DNA from: Massospora cicadina
Lineage: Eukaryota; Entomophthoromycota; Entomophthoromycetes; Entomophthorales; Entomophthoraceae
Direction of reading: 5' to 3'
DNA length: 64,000 bases
Assembly (NCBI GenBank): GCA_022478985.1
Contig: JAKSZP010017423.1
Location: 32,742-96,741 of the forward strand
Positions 34,534 to 45,129 of the stretch are shown piece after piece. The stretch's first letter is position 1. Each line of letters starts with the position of its first letter. Under the pieces are notes generated by a model that had not been told where the DNA came from, did no database searches, and was given only the letters and a program-made list of their open reading frames with translations. The translations under genes and the position numbers were made by a program.

Positions 34534-36840
34534 GGGAATTTGGCGCCAAACCCTTGATTGGCACCTCAGCCATGAAACGGAAACTATTGTCATTAACTTC
34601 CCTTTGATGTCTCACCAGTGATGGGCTTCTCCACCTTTTTAGAATTTCTTCATCAGACATCCTCATGACCTAAAATGGAAAGAGTCGGAAAACGTGTCCC
34701 TAATGTTTTCCTTTTGATCCCAGTGAATGAACCATGTTTGGTGAGTGACCTGCTTAGGTAAAGGGACTTGTTACCCATCATGGCAGGTTGCAAACCAACT
34801 GACTAATTTGCCAATTGCAGGTGGCATCACACGCCTCGCAACTTGCTCATTATATTCCTAATTGGTTGGTGATGATACCCAACTGATCCCAATTGATACA
34901 CCTGATAGTTAATCGTTGATTAACTATCAGATGCCTCAATTTTGTCAGAAACTCTGTCCAATGAGATCTTAAGCATTCACCTGGTTTGATTCTGTCCAGT
35001 CTGAACCTAAAAAATACCTAAATTCCCTGAATATTATTAACCCAAAATAAGGGTCAACCTTTATCCAATCAATTTACCGGCGGGGCTTATCCCCTATTGA
35101 TCCAACAGGTAACCTAGGAGGCTGGAAATATGGGCAAAAATCTCATCACATCCCCACTTGCCTAGATTTCCAGCAAGAATAGGATCAGGACAGTAGGATA
35201 CTGCCTCAGACACCAAGTCTAATATAACTTGGTTTTTATCAGAGCACAGTCAATCTGCACTAAACGATGCTCAGTACAACCTTCAGCATGCGGTTCTATT
35301 CCTCTTCCTTCTTACTATAGCCTCCTCAGAGTGCAGTCCCCACGACCCTCTGTCATGCTGGGCTGATCAATTTACTTGTGATTATACTAGTCCCAGGTTT
35401 TAGTTTCCCCCTGGTTAGGGCATATGATGCGTTGTCATATTCAGGTCTTGGTCCAGCGTCCTTTATTTCCTGATCTTCCTCCTCATCCTTGAAAGGAGGT
35501 TACTGATGTCAATGTTTGTTTCACAGCACAGATAAGAATGCTCAATTATATATGCTCTGATTATTTTCTATTAATAACTTCTTTAGCTCATATCATTCTT
35601 AATTCTTCTCCAAAGAGCTTATCTCATTATTTTAAGATTAATTTTACCAAAAAATAGAGTTTAATTGATACCAAAGTGAATAATGTCATCATTATAAAAA
35701 GTCTGAAATCCCCCTCTTGTCCAGCTCATATGTTGAATCTAGTATCTCAGTACTAATAACTGCTCAACAATATATCTGATAAGGATGCTTGACTCTTTTT
35801 AACTGATGAGTAGATCTTAACGATGAAGTCTCTATTATGGTCCCCCTAGGACTCATACTCCTAGTCAAGCAATCATAGCCTGTCCTTCCATGGAACTACC
35901 AGAAATTGTATACAACCTGACAAAACCAGATTAGTGATTGTCTCAAACAACTCGTGGCCAATCCTTCCTTTGTCATCAATTCCCAAATTAGATGTTGATA
36001 CTCTCCAGGACTTAACTCCTTTTGAATATACTCCTACAATCATCATTGAACCTTTTGAAGCAATGCCTTCCACTCTTTATCAATTGTTCCTCACCAGATC
36101 TAACTTTATTCCAAAGTTCCTTTTCCAACTTGGAAAATCTTACAATCCAGCTGTTCTTTCAACTGAACTGGCCATTGGAAATCACAAACATTTTGAACTC
36201 CCTACGCAGAATTGAGGACTCAAGTGACCAAGGCTCTGTCCATAGCTCTGAACCCCTCCAATATCGAAAACTTCTTAAATTAAGACTTTGCAGCATATGC
36301 CCTTTGTTTTACCAACCAAGGTCTTTGAATTTAAAGCACAAAGCTTCTAGTCTCTCCTGGATTACATTGCTTATTCTGCTTTTGGATCCAAGAAGCTTTT
36401 ATAATCTTTTTCAGGATGCCATAAACTCTCTACATGACTATCTCTTTTATGGAGCATCCCATTGGTACCTTCCCCTGGTGGCTTTTATTGAGGGAATGAT
36501 TTAGCAACCGCTGCCTAGTATCCCTTGCTCGATGACAGCTCATATGTCCAATGTTCTTGACAAAGCCAATCGCAAGTGCTCAGGACCAATATTCTGTCTC
36601 CGGTGCAATATCAGGATTACTTTGGATTATTCGCTGACTGCCTTTTCTTGTTCTATAACTTTAATCCCTGATCTGGGATATTATGTTTGAAAAGTAAGGA
36701 TATTTACATCTATTTTCCCCTTGTTGCATCTCACAGGGATCAGCCTCCACTCAACAAACTTGGCTTTGAGTAGGTCTAGCCCTTGATAGCATCTGATCCC
36801 ACATAGATTTAGATGGTTTCTTTACCCCTAATGCAATACA
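34534..36840 (-). repeat. U central LTR, right part
   Basis: Continuation of 27937-28478 after Z2, homologous to 6140-8445. It ends at 36840 with GCAATACA (minus strand TGTATTGC), directly followed by the U2 polypurine tract. It serves as upstream LTR of U1 and downstream LTR of U2. Confidence 0.8.
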
Positions 36841-37149
36841 TCCTCCCTCCCCTCAAGAGGTGACATAGGCGGAATCATCCCCAAGTTGAGGATAACCAAT
36901 AAAAATTTATAAAAATATATCCTTTCTGTGCGTTTTTTTGTTTTTACCTATGTTTTTATCAATCTTTTATTTTCGTTTTTATATGGGACATGACCTTCAC
37001 TCAGTTCAACGGTCCACTTTATTTATTATGCCTTTAAACTGGTTCCAAGGTATAATTTTGACCTACCAGTTATCTATGGTTTAGAGGTCTTATTTTTAAA
37101 ACTTAACCATCTGTTTTGCTTCAGCGGTCCCTTTTTAAAGCTTAACCAA

Positions 37150-38470
37150 ATTATCAGGACATAACCATCTCAATGGTTAAGCAGTACTTCAGGAAAACTC
37201 TTTTTATTATTTTTTCTTTGATCCACAGCCTTAAATATTTAGCATGGACTCGATTCAGGATCCTTTCATCCAAGAGGTTCATGATGGAATAGGCATCCAT
37301 CACCATCTTGTTGATAATCTTTAACGGACCCAACCACAATGCATCTAGCTTGTTTAATCTACTAAAACCATGCGTATCACAATAGGCAACTTATTTGCCT
37401 ACTTGGTATTCTGATAATGTTGGTAAGTTTTTGTCGTTCAATGTTTTTGCCTTGATTCTCTTTTCAAGATCATATCAAATGCTTGCAATTTCATCTCAAT
37501 CAGGATATTTAACAATCAGATCAGATATTTCTTGGCACTCATCCCCAATGTTGGTTCAACCACCAAATATAGAATTGGTGGTAATGCAGCCATCCTTCCA
37601 TATAGTAACTCAAATGGCGTTTTTCCCATTGCTGTATGGTGACTTGTATTATAAGCAAACGTCACCAAGCTGAGGTACGTCCCCCATGCATAAGTTCTCC
37701 CTGCAACCAGCTTACTCAGCATCATGGCCAGCGTTCCATTGACCCATTCTACCAGTCCATTCATCTCTGGCCAGTAAGGTACTGACACGACTCCTCAGAT
37801 TCCCATTATCTCATTCAATCTAAGGATCACGCGGGGCGTGAAATTCATTCCATTGTTGCTCAACAAAACTTGTGGGCATCCATGGCTTTATACTACTTGA
37901 TTTAAGATAACTTTGCAGTGCTTTTCTTGTCCACTTTCACCAGGGCCTTTGTCTCAACCCATCTAGTCAGATGGTTGATTGCAACTATGACGTATTTGAC
38001 TATCCCTGTACTCATGGTAATGGTCCCATCACATCAATGGACACTGTATGCCAGGCAAATCCAGAGTGAACAAGTCAATATCAGGTCATGTTCATGTGAG
38101 GTTTGTGCAACTGGAACTTCACACAGCAATCCAGATAAAGTCCTACATTGTAGTTGATAGACTCTTTTTAATAATACTGGTGAATGGGATCAGTTGTCTT
38201 CCTAGGGCCCTATGTCCAACAACCTTATGTGCATCTTGAACAATTGCGCTTGTTCTGACAGTCTTGGAAATAGTAATTATTTTCCTTTAATCATCTTAGA
38301 AAGTTTTCCATCCATGGCCTCAGTGTTTTCCATCACTTTCTGAAGTTCACCTTGGATTTCTCGGAGTATATTCATGATTTCTCCTTTGAACATTCTTTGG
38401 AATAGCTCATCCACTTGATGGTATACCACTTGGACCATTGGTAACCTTGATAAGCCATCCATATTCTGAT
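37150..38470 (-). pseudogene. U2 integrase relic
   Basis: Best copy of the U integrase: 37516-37788 reads SVPYWPEMNGLVEWVNGTL (with the Glu-bearing motif) and FAYNTSHHTAMGKTPFELLY. 37154-37339 gives the C-terminal WLGPLKIINKMVMDAYSIM and ILNRVHAKYL, a GPY-like module without chromodomain. Further upstream (37918-38239) the core is broken. The end at 38277-38483 (HQNMDGLSRLPMVQ) is the RNase H-integrase junction. Confidence 0.8.
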
Positions 38471-39900
38471 GAGAAGCTCCCACTCAGTGGAATATCACAA
38501 AGTCATAAGCCTGTAGCTTCAATGCCCATTGGCCAGTTGTCCTTCCAGTTCTTGTAAATTATGCAAATAATGCAATAAGGAGTGGTCCATCACCACTTTA
38601 AAGTTCATTCCATGAACATACTAATACTGTTTACATGCATAATTTGCCTCAAGGCATTCACGCTCAGTAATGTGTAATTCCTTTTGGTTGCTGATATTGT
38701 ATAGCTCACATACACTAAAGGATTTTCCTCTCCAAACTCATATACTTGGCTCAGTATGGCGCCAATCACCAATAACAAAGCATTTATTGGTATTATAAAT
38801 TATCAATAAAATTTGGACATTTTAATATCTAAGACTCTATCAAATACTGGAGTGACTCATCAAAAGAAACTGGGCCTCTTTATTACAAACAAATCCTTCT
38901 TTGGATCCTTTAGCAAATGAAAGAGAGGTTTGGCAATCTTTGCAAAATTCCATATGAATCTTTAGTAGTATCTGACCACTTCAAGGACACTTAAATATCT
39001 CATACACTCTTTGGTACAGCCATTTGCTCTAAAGCTTAGATCTTCTGGGCTTGCAGCTGCAGTCCACTGGGGTTGATGATGAACCCCAGATATTCTAACA
39101 CTTTCTTAAAGAAGTGGAATTTTTCTCAGCTTGATCTTCAGGTTAGCCGCAGAATTCTCTTGAAGAATACTTTCAAGTGGTGTAAATGGTCAGTAAATGT
39201 CCTACTGAACACATTTATGTTGTCCAAGTGCACCGGATCGCATGACAACTTCAGGACATTAAATATGGCATCCATGGCCCTCTGGAACGTTGCAGGTGTA
39301 TTACATAGACCTTGGGGCATCCTCATTAGTTAAATACAACCCCTGTGCAGTGATAATTGCACATTTCTCCTGGTCTTCCATTGGTAAATTGATTTGCTAA
39401 TATCCAGATATCAGATTCATTGTGGAGAATTAATTAGCTTCTCTTAATCAGTCTAATGCATCATCAATTCATGGTAGTGGATTTGAATCTTTCATCATTA
39501 TCTTATTCAGTTTCTGATAATTAATCACCACTTGATTAAATCTGTCCTTCTTCTTCACGATTAGGATAGGGCTTTCCCAGGGACTCAATGATGAAACTAG
39601 AAGCTCATGCTTCACTAGTTTGCTGATCTGTTCTTTTTTTTAGTACTAGATGGTCCCAACCCGAGGGGGGGTTGCTGATCTGTTCTTCAAATACTGCTTT
39701 GGCTGCCTTTGAACAGTGAATTGATCTCATCCTTATCAGCAAAGATTTGCTGGTGTCAACTTTGTGGATTACATTCTTTGTTTTTCCAAATCATGGTTGT
39801 CCTGGATAAATACTTCCTAATACTTGTTAAATACTTTGAGCACATCTTCCTGCTGTCTATCCGTCAAATCAGCAAGTTGATCTTGATCAACCAATAGGTT
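38471..39900 (-). pseudogene. U2 RNase H and reverse transcriptase relic
   Basis: Homologous to U1 9990-11270. 39138-39326 has RMPQGLCNTPATFQRAMDAI, then the box VHLDNINVFSRTF where U1 has VYLDDINVF, so the catalytic motif is damaged (Tyr to His, second Asp to Asn). The fingers region near 39550-39640 is interrupted by the 36-bp insertion listed next. Confidence 0.75.
39620..39687 (-). mobile_element. 36-bp LINE-tail insertion with 16-bp target duplication
   Basis: TTGCTGATCTGTTCTT is present at 39620-39635 and 39672-39687. The 36 bases between read on the minus strand as seven C, TCGGGTTGGGACCATC, TAGTACTA and five A. The uninterrupted target is in U1 near 11160-11190. The insert matches the LINE-B 3' end at 25795-25835 (GGGTTG...CTAGTGCTAAAAAA), so it is an extremely 5'-truncated LINE-B copy. 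Confidence 0.82.
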
Positions 39901-39949
39901 GATGCTCTCTGTCACCCCTGCAACGTAATCCATCTCATCAAGGGTCAAA

Positions 39950-40270
39950 AATTGATGAAATTTTTGATATTTAATATATAGAATTTTTCTTTTTATCTAT
40001 TTTTTCTTTTCTTTTTCAATGGGACTTAACCTACAATTAGGTTCAGAAGTCCTTCTTTCCTCTTCTTCCAAACTGGTTAGAGTATAATATAACCTACCAG
40101 TTGACATGGATCAAAATTTTATTTTTTTAAGAGTAAAAATCTAATTTGGTTCAGAGGTCCTCTTTTAGGAATCAACCAAATTATCAGAATATAACCAATT
40201 TAATGGTTCAGTGGTCCTTTGGGAACAATGCAATTATTTTCTTTTAAATCCAATAATTTTGATTATTAGT
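39950..40270 (-). repeat. Misplaced copy of the U 3' non-coding zone inside U2
   Basis: Carries the phrases GGTTCAGAAGTCC, GGTTCAGAGGTCC and GGTTCAGTGGTCC with neighbouring ACCTACCAGTT, matching 8560-8790 and 36960-37200. It replaces the expected protease region, so U2 was rearranged, perhaps by recombination with another U copy. Confidence 0.55.
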
Positions 40271-40289
40271 ATTGACTTTCTTCACTATA

Positions 40290-41265
40290 TGATCAGCAGC
40301 GCTGTTTCTTCATGTATAGGCAACACTTGCCAACTTTGGCAATACTCATAAATGTTTCCATTCAATGGACCTTCAATCCTGACTTCTCATTCTTCCAACA
40401 AGTCCTAATTTCATTTCAAATTTCAGCAACTGATACTTGAGTCTTCATATCTCACAAAATGTAAATTCTCAAAAATTGGCAGTTCTGTTCAATTGCTCTA
40501 ATCATTTTTTTCTTAGAAAAGATTTTTGGTATTCACTGCCATCCAAAATGTTTTAAGTAAACCCACTAATGGATCTAGAAATGATCCCCTAATCATGTGT
40601 ATTGGCCTAGTAACGTTAACTTTATCCAATTTCATCTTTTGTTGAAATTCTTGTCTCCAGCAACTTCTGCCAATTAATTGAATAATATTGGGTCAAATGA
40701 TTCCCTCCACTATCTTGGATCAATGGCTTCCTTTTTTGACCCATTATCTTTATTGGCATTGCAATCTAATACTCTGAATAATTTGATTTCCATATTAATC
40801 TCATCCAATGTCTCATCTAGTGTTTCATCTATACACCTCACTCCTTGGGACTATTTCAAGCAGGCCCAATTTCAAGCCAAGTTGGTCCAGCTGAAAACCT
40901 TTATCCTACATGAATGTCTGGTGGAACAAGTTCTCTTGCAGCACTAGATAGTACCATATCTAGGCTGTAAGTCATTTTCCCAAATCTTGAGTATCTTCTT
41001 TGGCATCATTCGCCATATAGGGGTCAAATTCAAATCTCTGATTCTTCAGTTCTTTGATTTGCTTCACTAGTCGCTCCATATATGAGCTAGTGAATGCAAT
41101 CTTACACAATTCACTTCAAGTTCTATCATCAATAGTAAAACTTCTTGGACTAAATATTCTTCTTTCTTCAATGATGTTAATTTTTGAGTAGCTCATGGCC
41201 ATAATTGAAATTTTCTTCTACCCCTTCCTTATTTTTATCTTGATTGGCTTATTTTACTCAACTAT
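40290..41265 (-). pseudogene. U2 gag relic
   Basis: 40940-41265 aligns with U1 gag (25570-25790 joined to 27690-27850) and shows the site without LINE-B. The rest is poorly conserved and full of stops. Zinc knuckle not found. Confidence 0.5.
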
Positions 41266-41266
41266 C

Positions 41267-41285
41267 CCTTGTAGTGAGAACCAAT
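41267..41285 (-). promoter_or_regulatory. U2 tRNA primer-binding site
   Basis: Minus strand TTGGTTCTCACTACAAGGG next to the LTR end (TAACA). It is the same type as the V, X and Y sites. Confidence 0.65.
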
Positions 41286-42895
41286 TGTTAAAATTTAGGG
41301 GCTTTGACTGATTGTTAAAGACTGATACTACTGGACAACAAAATTCTGGTTTTTGTTTGTTATAAGAATGATAATAGCTGAATCTTATAGAATTTTTACG
41401 CTGATTTCAAATATGTAAACGGTTACTTTTTATTGGGCAAAGTTTTTATATTTACTTCCTTTGAAAAATTGTTTATTACACATACATGCAATTTCAACAT
41501 ACCTAAAATCTGATTCTTTTTGATTATCTGGCGTAGTGTTATTGTGTTGACATAATAGACTTATCTGTCATGAATATTAATGAGTTGATTTAATGTAATA
41601 GGTATTCAGTTTAAATAGCAACCTAAATTTTGCAAAAATTAAATGAATAATGTCATATATATTGCACTTACATAGTTCGTGCCCATGTACTTTCTAGAGA
41701 AGTAAGAAGGGCAATTGCAAAAAAAAAACTGAGGCCAATAGGGAATGTCTGACTTCATATTCGGAATCAGCTCTCAAATGTACATAAGATTCAGCAAATA
41801 TTAACCATGTATTAAAATCATCGTTGTCTAGTATAACCCTAATGATAACTGCACAGGTTTGGTATGTGCACAATTTTGTGTTATCTAATAGCGGATGATA
41901 GTTTATTGAAAATAGTATGAAGACTATTATCCATAGTTAAATAGATATTTTGTTCTGGAAAAATGCTCAACCTGTATTTCACCCCAAATTACACTTGATG
42001 TCATCAGTAAGGAAATATACTCTAAGCCGCCTAACTTGATCCACGCTAAGATCCATAAGCTTTTAGCATTTCCTCTTGTCTAGTGGAGTCTACAGAAATT
42101 ACCATCTAAGTTCAGCTTCTCTTCTAAGGATTCTCAATCCCTACTCTTTATCCTACTAAAGAGTCCCCAATTAAAGCACACAGCAATAATTTCCTGAAGA
42201 CAAATAGAATTAAAACCAATAATTAATTCTGCTATTTTCTGCCTTTATTATTTTGAATTATTGGGGGAATCTGTAGAGGGAGTTTAGCGCTCAACCCTCA
42301 GTTGGCGCCTCAGCCATGAAACGGCAGCCATTGTTATTAATTTCCCTTTGATGTCTCACCAGCGATGGTCCTCTCCATCTGGTTAGGATCCCTTCATCAG
42401 GCATACTCAAGACCTAAAATAGAAAAAGTTGGAAAACGTGTCCCTAACAGTTTCCACTCAATCCCAGCAAACCAACCATATTTGGTAAGCAACCTGCTTA
42501 GATAATGGGACTTGTTACCCATTATGGCAGGTCTCAAACCAAATTATTGGTTTGCTAGTTGCAGGTGACACCACACAACTCACAACTGCTAATTAAATTC
42601 CCAATTGGTCAGTGATAAAACCTGAACAATTACAATCAATACACCTATAGTTAATCATGGGTCAACTATCAGATGCCTCAATTTTGTCAGCAACTCTGCC
42701 CAACGAGATCTTAAGCATTTACCTGAATTGATTTCTTATGGATCTGAACCTGGCGAATTACTAAAAATTCCCAAACGTTATTTACCCAAAATCAGGTAAA
42801 CCAATAACTAATCATTCGCCAGCAGGACTTATCCCCTAGCGATCCAATAGTTAACCTAGGAAGCTAGATTAGGTGGGCAAAAATCCCAAAAACCC
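41286..42895 (-). repeat. U2 upstream LTR, truncated, with a 0.5-kb insertion
   Basis: Matches 5667-6760. The LTR homology stops at about 42895 although 1.7 kb more would be expected. It is interrupted at 41328-41842 by a MITE-like block. Confidence 0.7.
41328..41842. mobile_element. MITE-like 515-bp insertion in the U2 LTR
   Basis: The U1 LTRs run straight through this point (near 5705-5730). The block begins CTACTGGACAAC and ends GTTGTCTAGTATAACCCTAA, so it has short imperfect inverted ends (TACTGGACAAC against TACTAGACAAC). TGATA flanks both sides (41323-41327 and 41843-41847), although a plain TA duplication is also possible. It has no coding potential and is AT-rich. Single copy in the window. 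Confidence 0.45.
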
Positions 42896-44040
42896 TACTA
42901 CATTACTATTAAACACATGGATATTTAGCTTTCACTTCTATAGGTTCAACTATCGTTGTTTATGCCCATAGTTATCCATCAAATGATACAAAATCCTGAT
43001 TAAAATTAAAATATTTTCTAATTAAAATAAAAAAATCCTTACCAGAATTTAAAAGCAATGTAGGAGTCTTAAAAGCGAGATTAAAAAGACTGAAGTTATA
43101 CAAGGAATTTTTCTTTCTTTAAAAGATCATTTTTGAGAGATAAACATTTGTCAAGCAGGATGTTATAATTGGTTTGAAAACCATCACTTTAAATTATTTC
43201 TCTAATTTCTATGATTTTCTAATATTTTGTGAATAGATTTGTTTGCTTTTATGTCATCCCACAGCTCACGTTTTTTGCGTAGTTTCTGTATTTTGTATTA
43301 AATTAATGTTGTCATCATTAGACGCATCTGTTGGATATTGCCTAATACAGTGGAAGATCAATTCCTCACTCCCTAACAAGGCAAAACAATTCTTTAATAT
43401 CTCAATTACTGTGGCCGCAAAAATTTTTTTGCATCACCTGTTTTTTAATCATTATTTTGCCCCAAACCAGTGTAAAACTTGTCATTAATAGGCTTACCAT
43501 TATTCTCCTCAGCCTTTCAGCTAGAGTTTTACTTTAATAGGCTGACTATGTTTATTATGGATATTACCCTAAAGTTGCTAGCATGGTAGATTTGTATTTC
43601 CCATCATGCCATTACCCAAAATTCCTTAGAGCTTTTCTGCTATAAAATAATTTTTACTAATGGGAATGAGGGATAAGGGAAGCATATCAGCAGGGAACTA
43701 CCATTGTGAAGGGGATCTGTTTTGATGTTAGCTAGCGGTAAAGTTAACCACAAAAAAAGATGGTCATTTTCAAAGCCACAAAGCTGCTGTCAGTATTTAA
43801 TATTACAGTGTGCTTCTTTCTTTATGTTTGTTAAAAAGCTAATTGCAGCAAATAAGGTCTTTTTTCCCTTTTTGTTTAAGAGCACTATCTTCATACAGTG
43901 CCTTATCTTTGGTGTTTTTATTATCTGTGCTCTTGAGATAAAATGACCTTGCTCTGATCACAAAATTGGTGAATACTACAGGGAGCAACATAATTGTCTC
44001 ACAGTATCATCTTATTCCTTAAGTAGTAGTAGGTCTATCC
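42896..44040. other. No recognisable feature
   Basis: AT-rich sequence between the truncated U2 LTR and the relic in which Y landed. Short open frames (43243-43488, 43722-43946) are rich in Phe, Leu and Cys and look like random AT-rich translation. Confidence 0.4.
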
Positions 44041-44357
44041 CCCCTACTATTATAGTGCAACCTATAAACACTGACGTGGGCGCCCCTAAGGGCCAGCGTA
44101 AGTTTGATCCACCTTCTCATTCCCATAGTGATGGAATGGTTATCTTCAGTGCTGAGGCTCGGAGATTTTTTTGACTTGTAATCACTGAGTTTCTTCCATA
44201 GTAACTAATGATGTGATTCTCAACTCTACCATAAGGACTTGAGCTTTTTGAATAAAGCTACTTGATACATCTCTGCTCATGAACATGAGATTACCTTTCT
44301 TCAAACTTTAGACCATTTCCAAGGACAAGAGATGAAAGAATTATAGACTCACCTTAT
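44041..44357 (+). pseudogene. Old ORF relic, left side of the Y insertion
   Basis: Reads with interruptions as INTDVGAPKGQRKFDPPSHS and further on RPFPRTRDERIIDSPYSF, continuing across the Y empty site into 56805. The hydrophilic, Pro-rich composition suggests a retroelement gag, but no diagnostic motif is present. Confidence 0.35.
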
Positions 44358-44362
44358 AGTTT

Positions 44363-45105
44363 TGTGGACAATTTCCCTCCCAGCTATATGATAAATAATG
44401 TTGTGGATCAAATTCAGCCAAGAAAGGAAAAAGAAGGACATTTACTAGTCCGTGACTATAACAATTTTAGTGATATTGAAAAAATTGGCTAATAGACCCT
44501 GGCCAATTCCCGGTGGAACCCTGTTAATTGGGGTAACACCATTTCGAACCCTGCATGGGCAAAAAACATAAAATCAAGCAGTCATATTACTCTGACCTCA
44601 TGATGGACCTTGGGGCGACCATTAGAAGGCACACCCCCAACCACCATCAAGTCCCTCAAAGCACCTACACAGGGACCACGCCCTTTTATAGGCGTGGCAG
44701 AGGTCCCCCAAGGTGAAAGAATTTTATCAAGCAGTGATTGGTTGAGGTTCATCAAAACTTTACTGCATGGGTACATTCTGCCCCAAAACCCCAACCATCA
44801 TTTCTTTAAAACGTAGCTCACATTTCCCAAGATTTGATAGGAGCGTATACCATATATCCTAATTTGGAAGCATCTTAGCTATTTTGAACCTATCCTCAAA
44901 TTCCCCCTGACCCTCAAAAAAATTTAAATACTAGATGGTCAGATATTAAAAAGGGTCGGTTTTTTCTTTTATTGTGCTCTTAATAAAATTTGTAAAAACC
45001 CAGTTTTAGTAGAGCTTTATAATTATGTTTAAAATTATTTACAAACTTTTGGGGAAACCATCAGGCGTGAAGCATCATTGAGCAAGAATTGGCTGGTTTC
45101 CTACA
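44363..45105 (+). repeat. Y upstream (5') LTR, 743 bp
   Basis: Starts TGTGGACAATTT and ends TTTCCTACA. A TATA-like CCTTTTATAGGCG lies at about 44681-44693, inside a block almost identical to the other LTR (44586-44874), while the remainder is clearly diverged. Confidence 0.92.
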
Positions 45106-45109
45106 AAAT

Positions 45110-45127
45110 TGGAGCTCACTACAGGGG
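45110..45127 (+). promoter_or_regulatory. Y tRNA primer-binding site
   Basis: TGGAGCTCACTACAGGGG, four bases after the LTR. It differs from the V site by one base. Confidence 0.75.
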
Positions 45128-45129
45128 AC

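Larger units (their letters stand above)
5667..36840 (-). mobile_element. Gypsy family U, copy U1 (host of nested insertions)
   Basis: Minus-strand LTR retrotransposon. Reading its own direction: upstream LTR (36840 down to 27937, split by Z2), primer site 27919-27936, gag from 27891 (split by LINE-B and then by V), protease near 12315-12097, RT/RNase H 11270-9990, integrase 9960-8800, non-coding zone, polypurine tract 8464-8446, downstream LTR 8445-5667. Removing the insertions, the LTR is about 2.8 kb and the internal part about 5.3 kb. Every ORF is broken. The outer left flank is ATTCT (5662-5666). The right target duplication cannot be checked, because a second U copy abuts the central LTR. 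Confidence 0.85.
36841..42895 (-). mobile_element. Gypsy family U, copy U2 (deleted and truncated)
   Basis: Second minus-strand U copy abutting the central LTR. Polypurine tract 36841-36859, integrase 37150-38300, RT/RNase H 38300-39900, then an abrupt switch at about 39950 to a duplicate of the 3' non-coding zone, a gag remnant 40290-41265, primer site 41267-41285, and an upstream LTR 41286-42895 that stops after about 1.1 kb of the expected 2.8 kb. The protease and part of gag are missing. Confidence 0.78.

Noticed and set aside
28474..34538. Five-base target duplication for Z2
   Set aside because: GGTTA and GGGAA do not match; I could not define a convincing duplication.
35930..36504. Long + strand open frames in the U LTR as host exons
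   Set aside because: They are part of the repeated LTR, are broken differently in the other copy and lack any recognised domain; kept only as a low-interest observation.
44582..44816. Identical open frames on both strands in the two Y LTRs, looking like a conserved gene
   Set aside because: They fall in the near-identical LTR block; identity is explained by the DNA repeat, and neither frame has a family motif.
44925..44945. AAATACTAGATGGTC in the Y LTR, similar to the LINE-B tail
   Set aside because: The other Y LTR has the homologous AAATACAGATTGGTC at 56624-56638 with no extra bases or duplication, so no insertion occurred.
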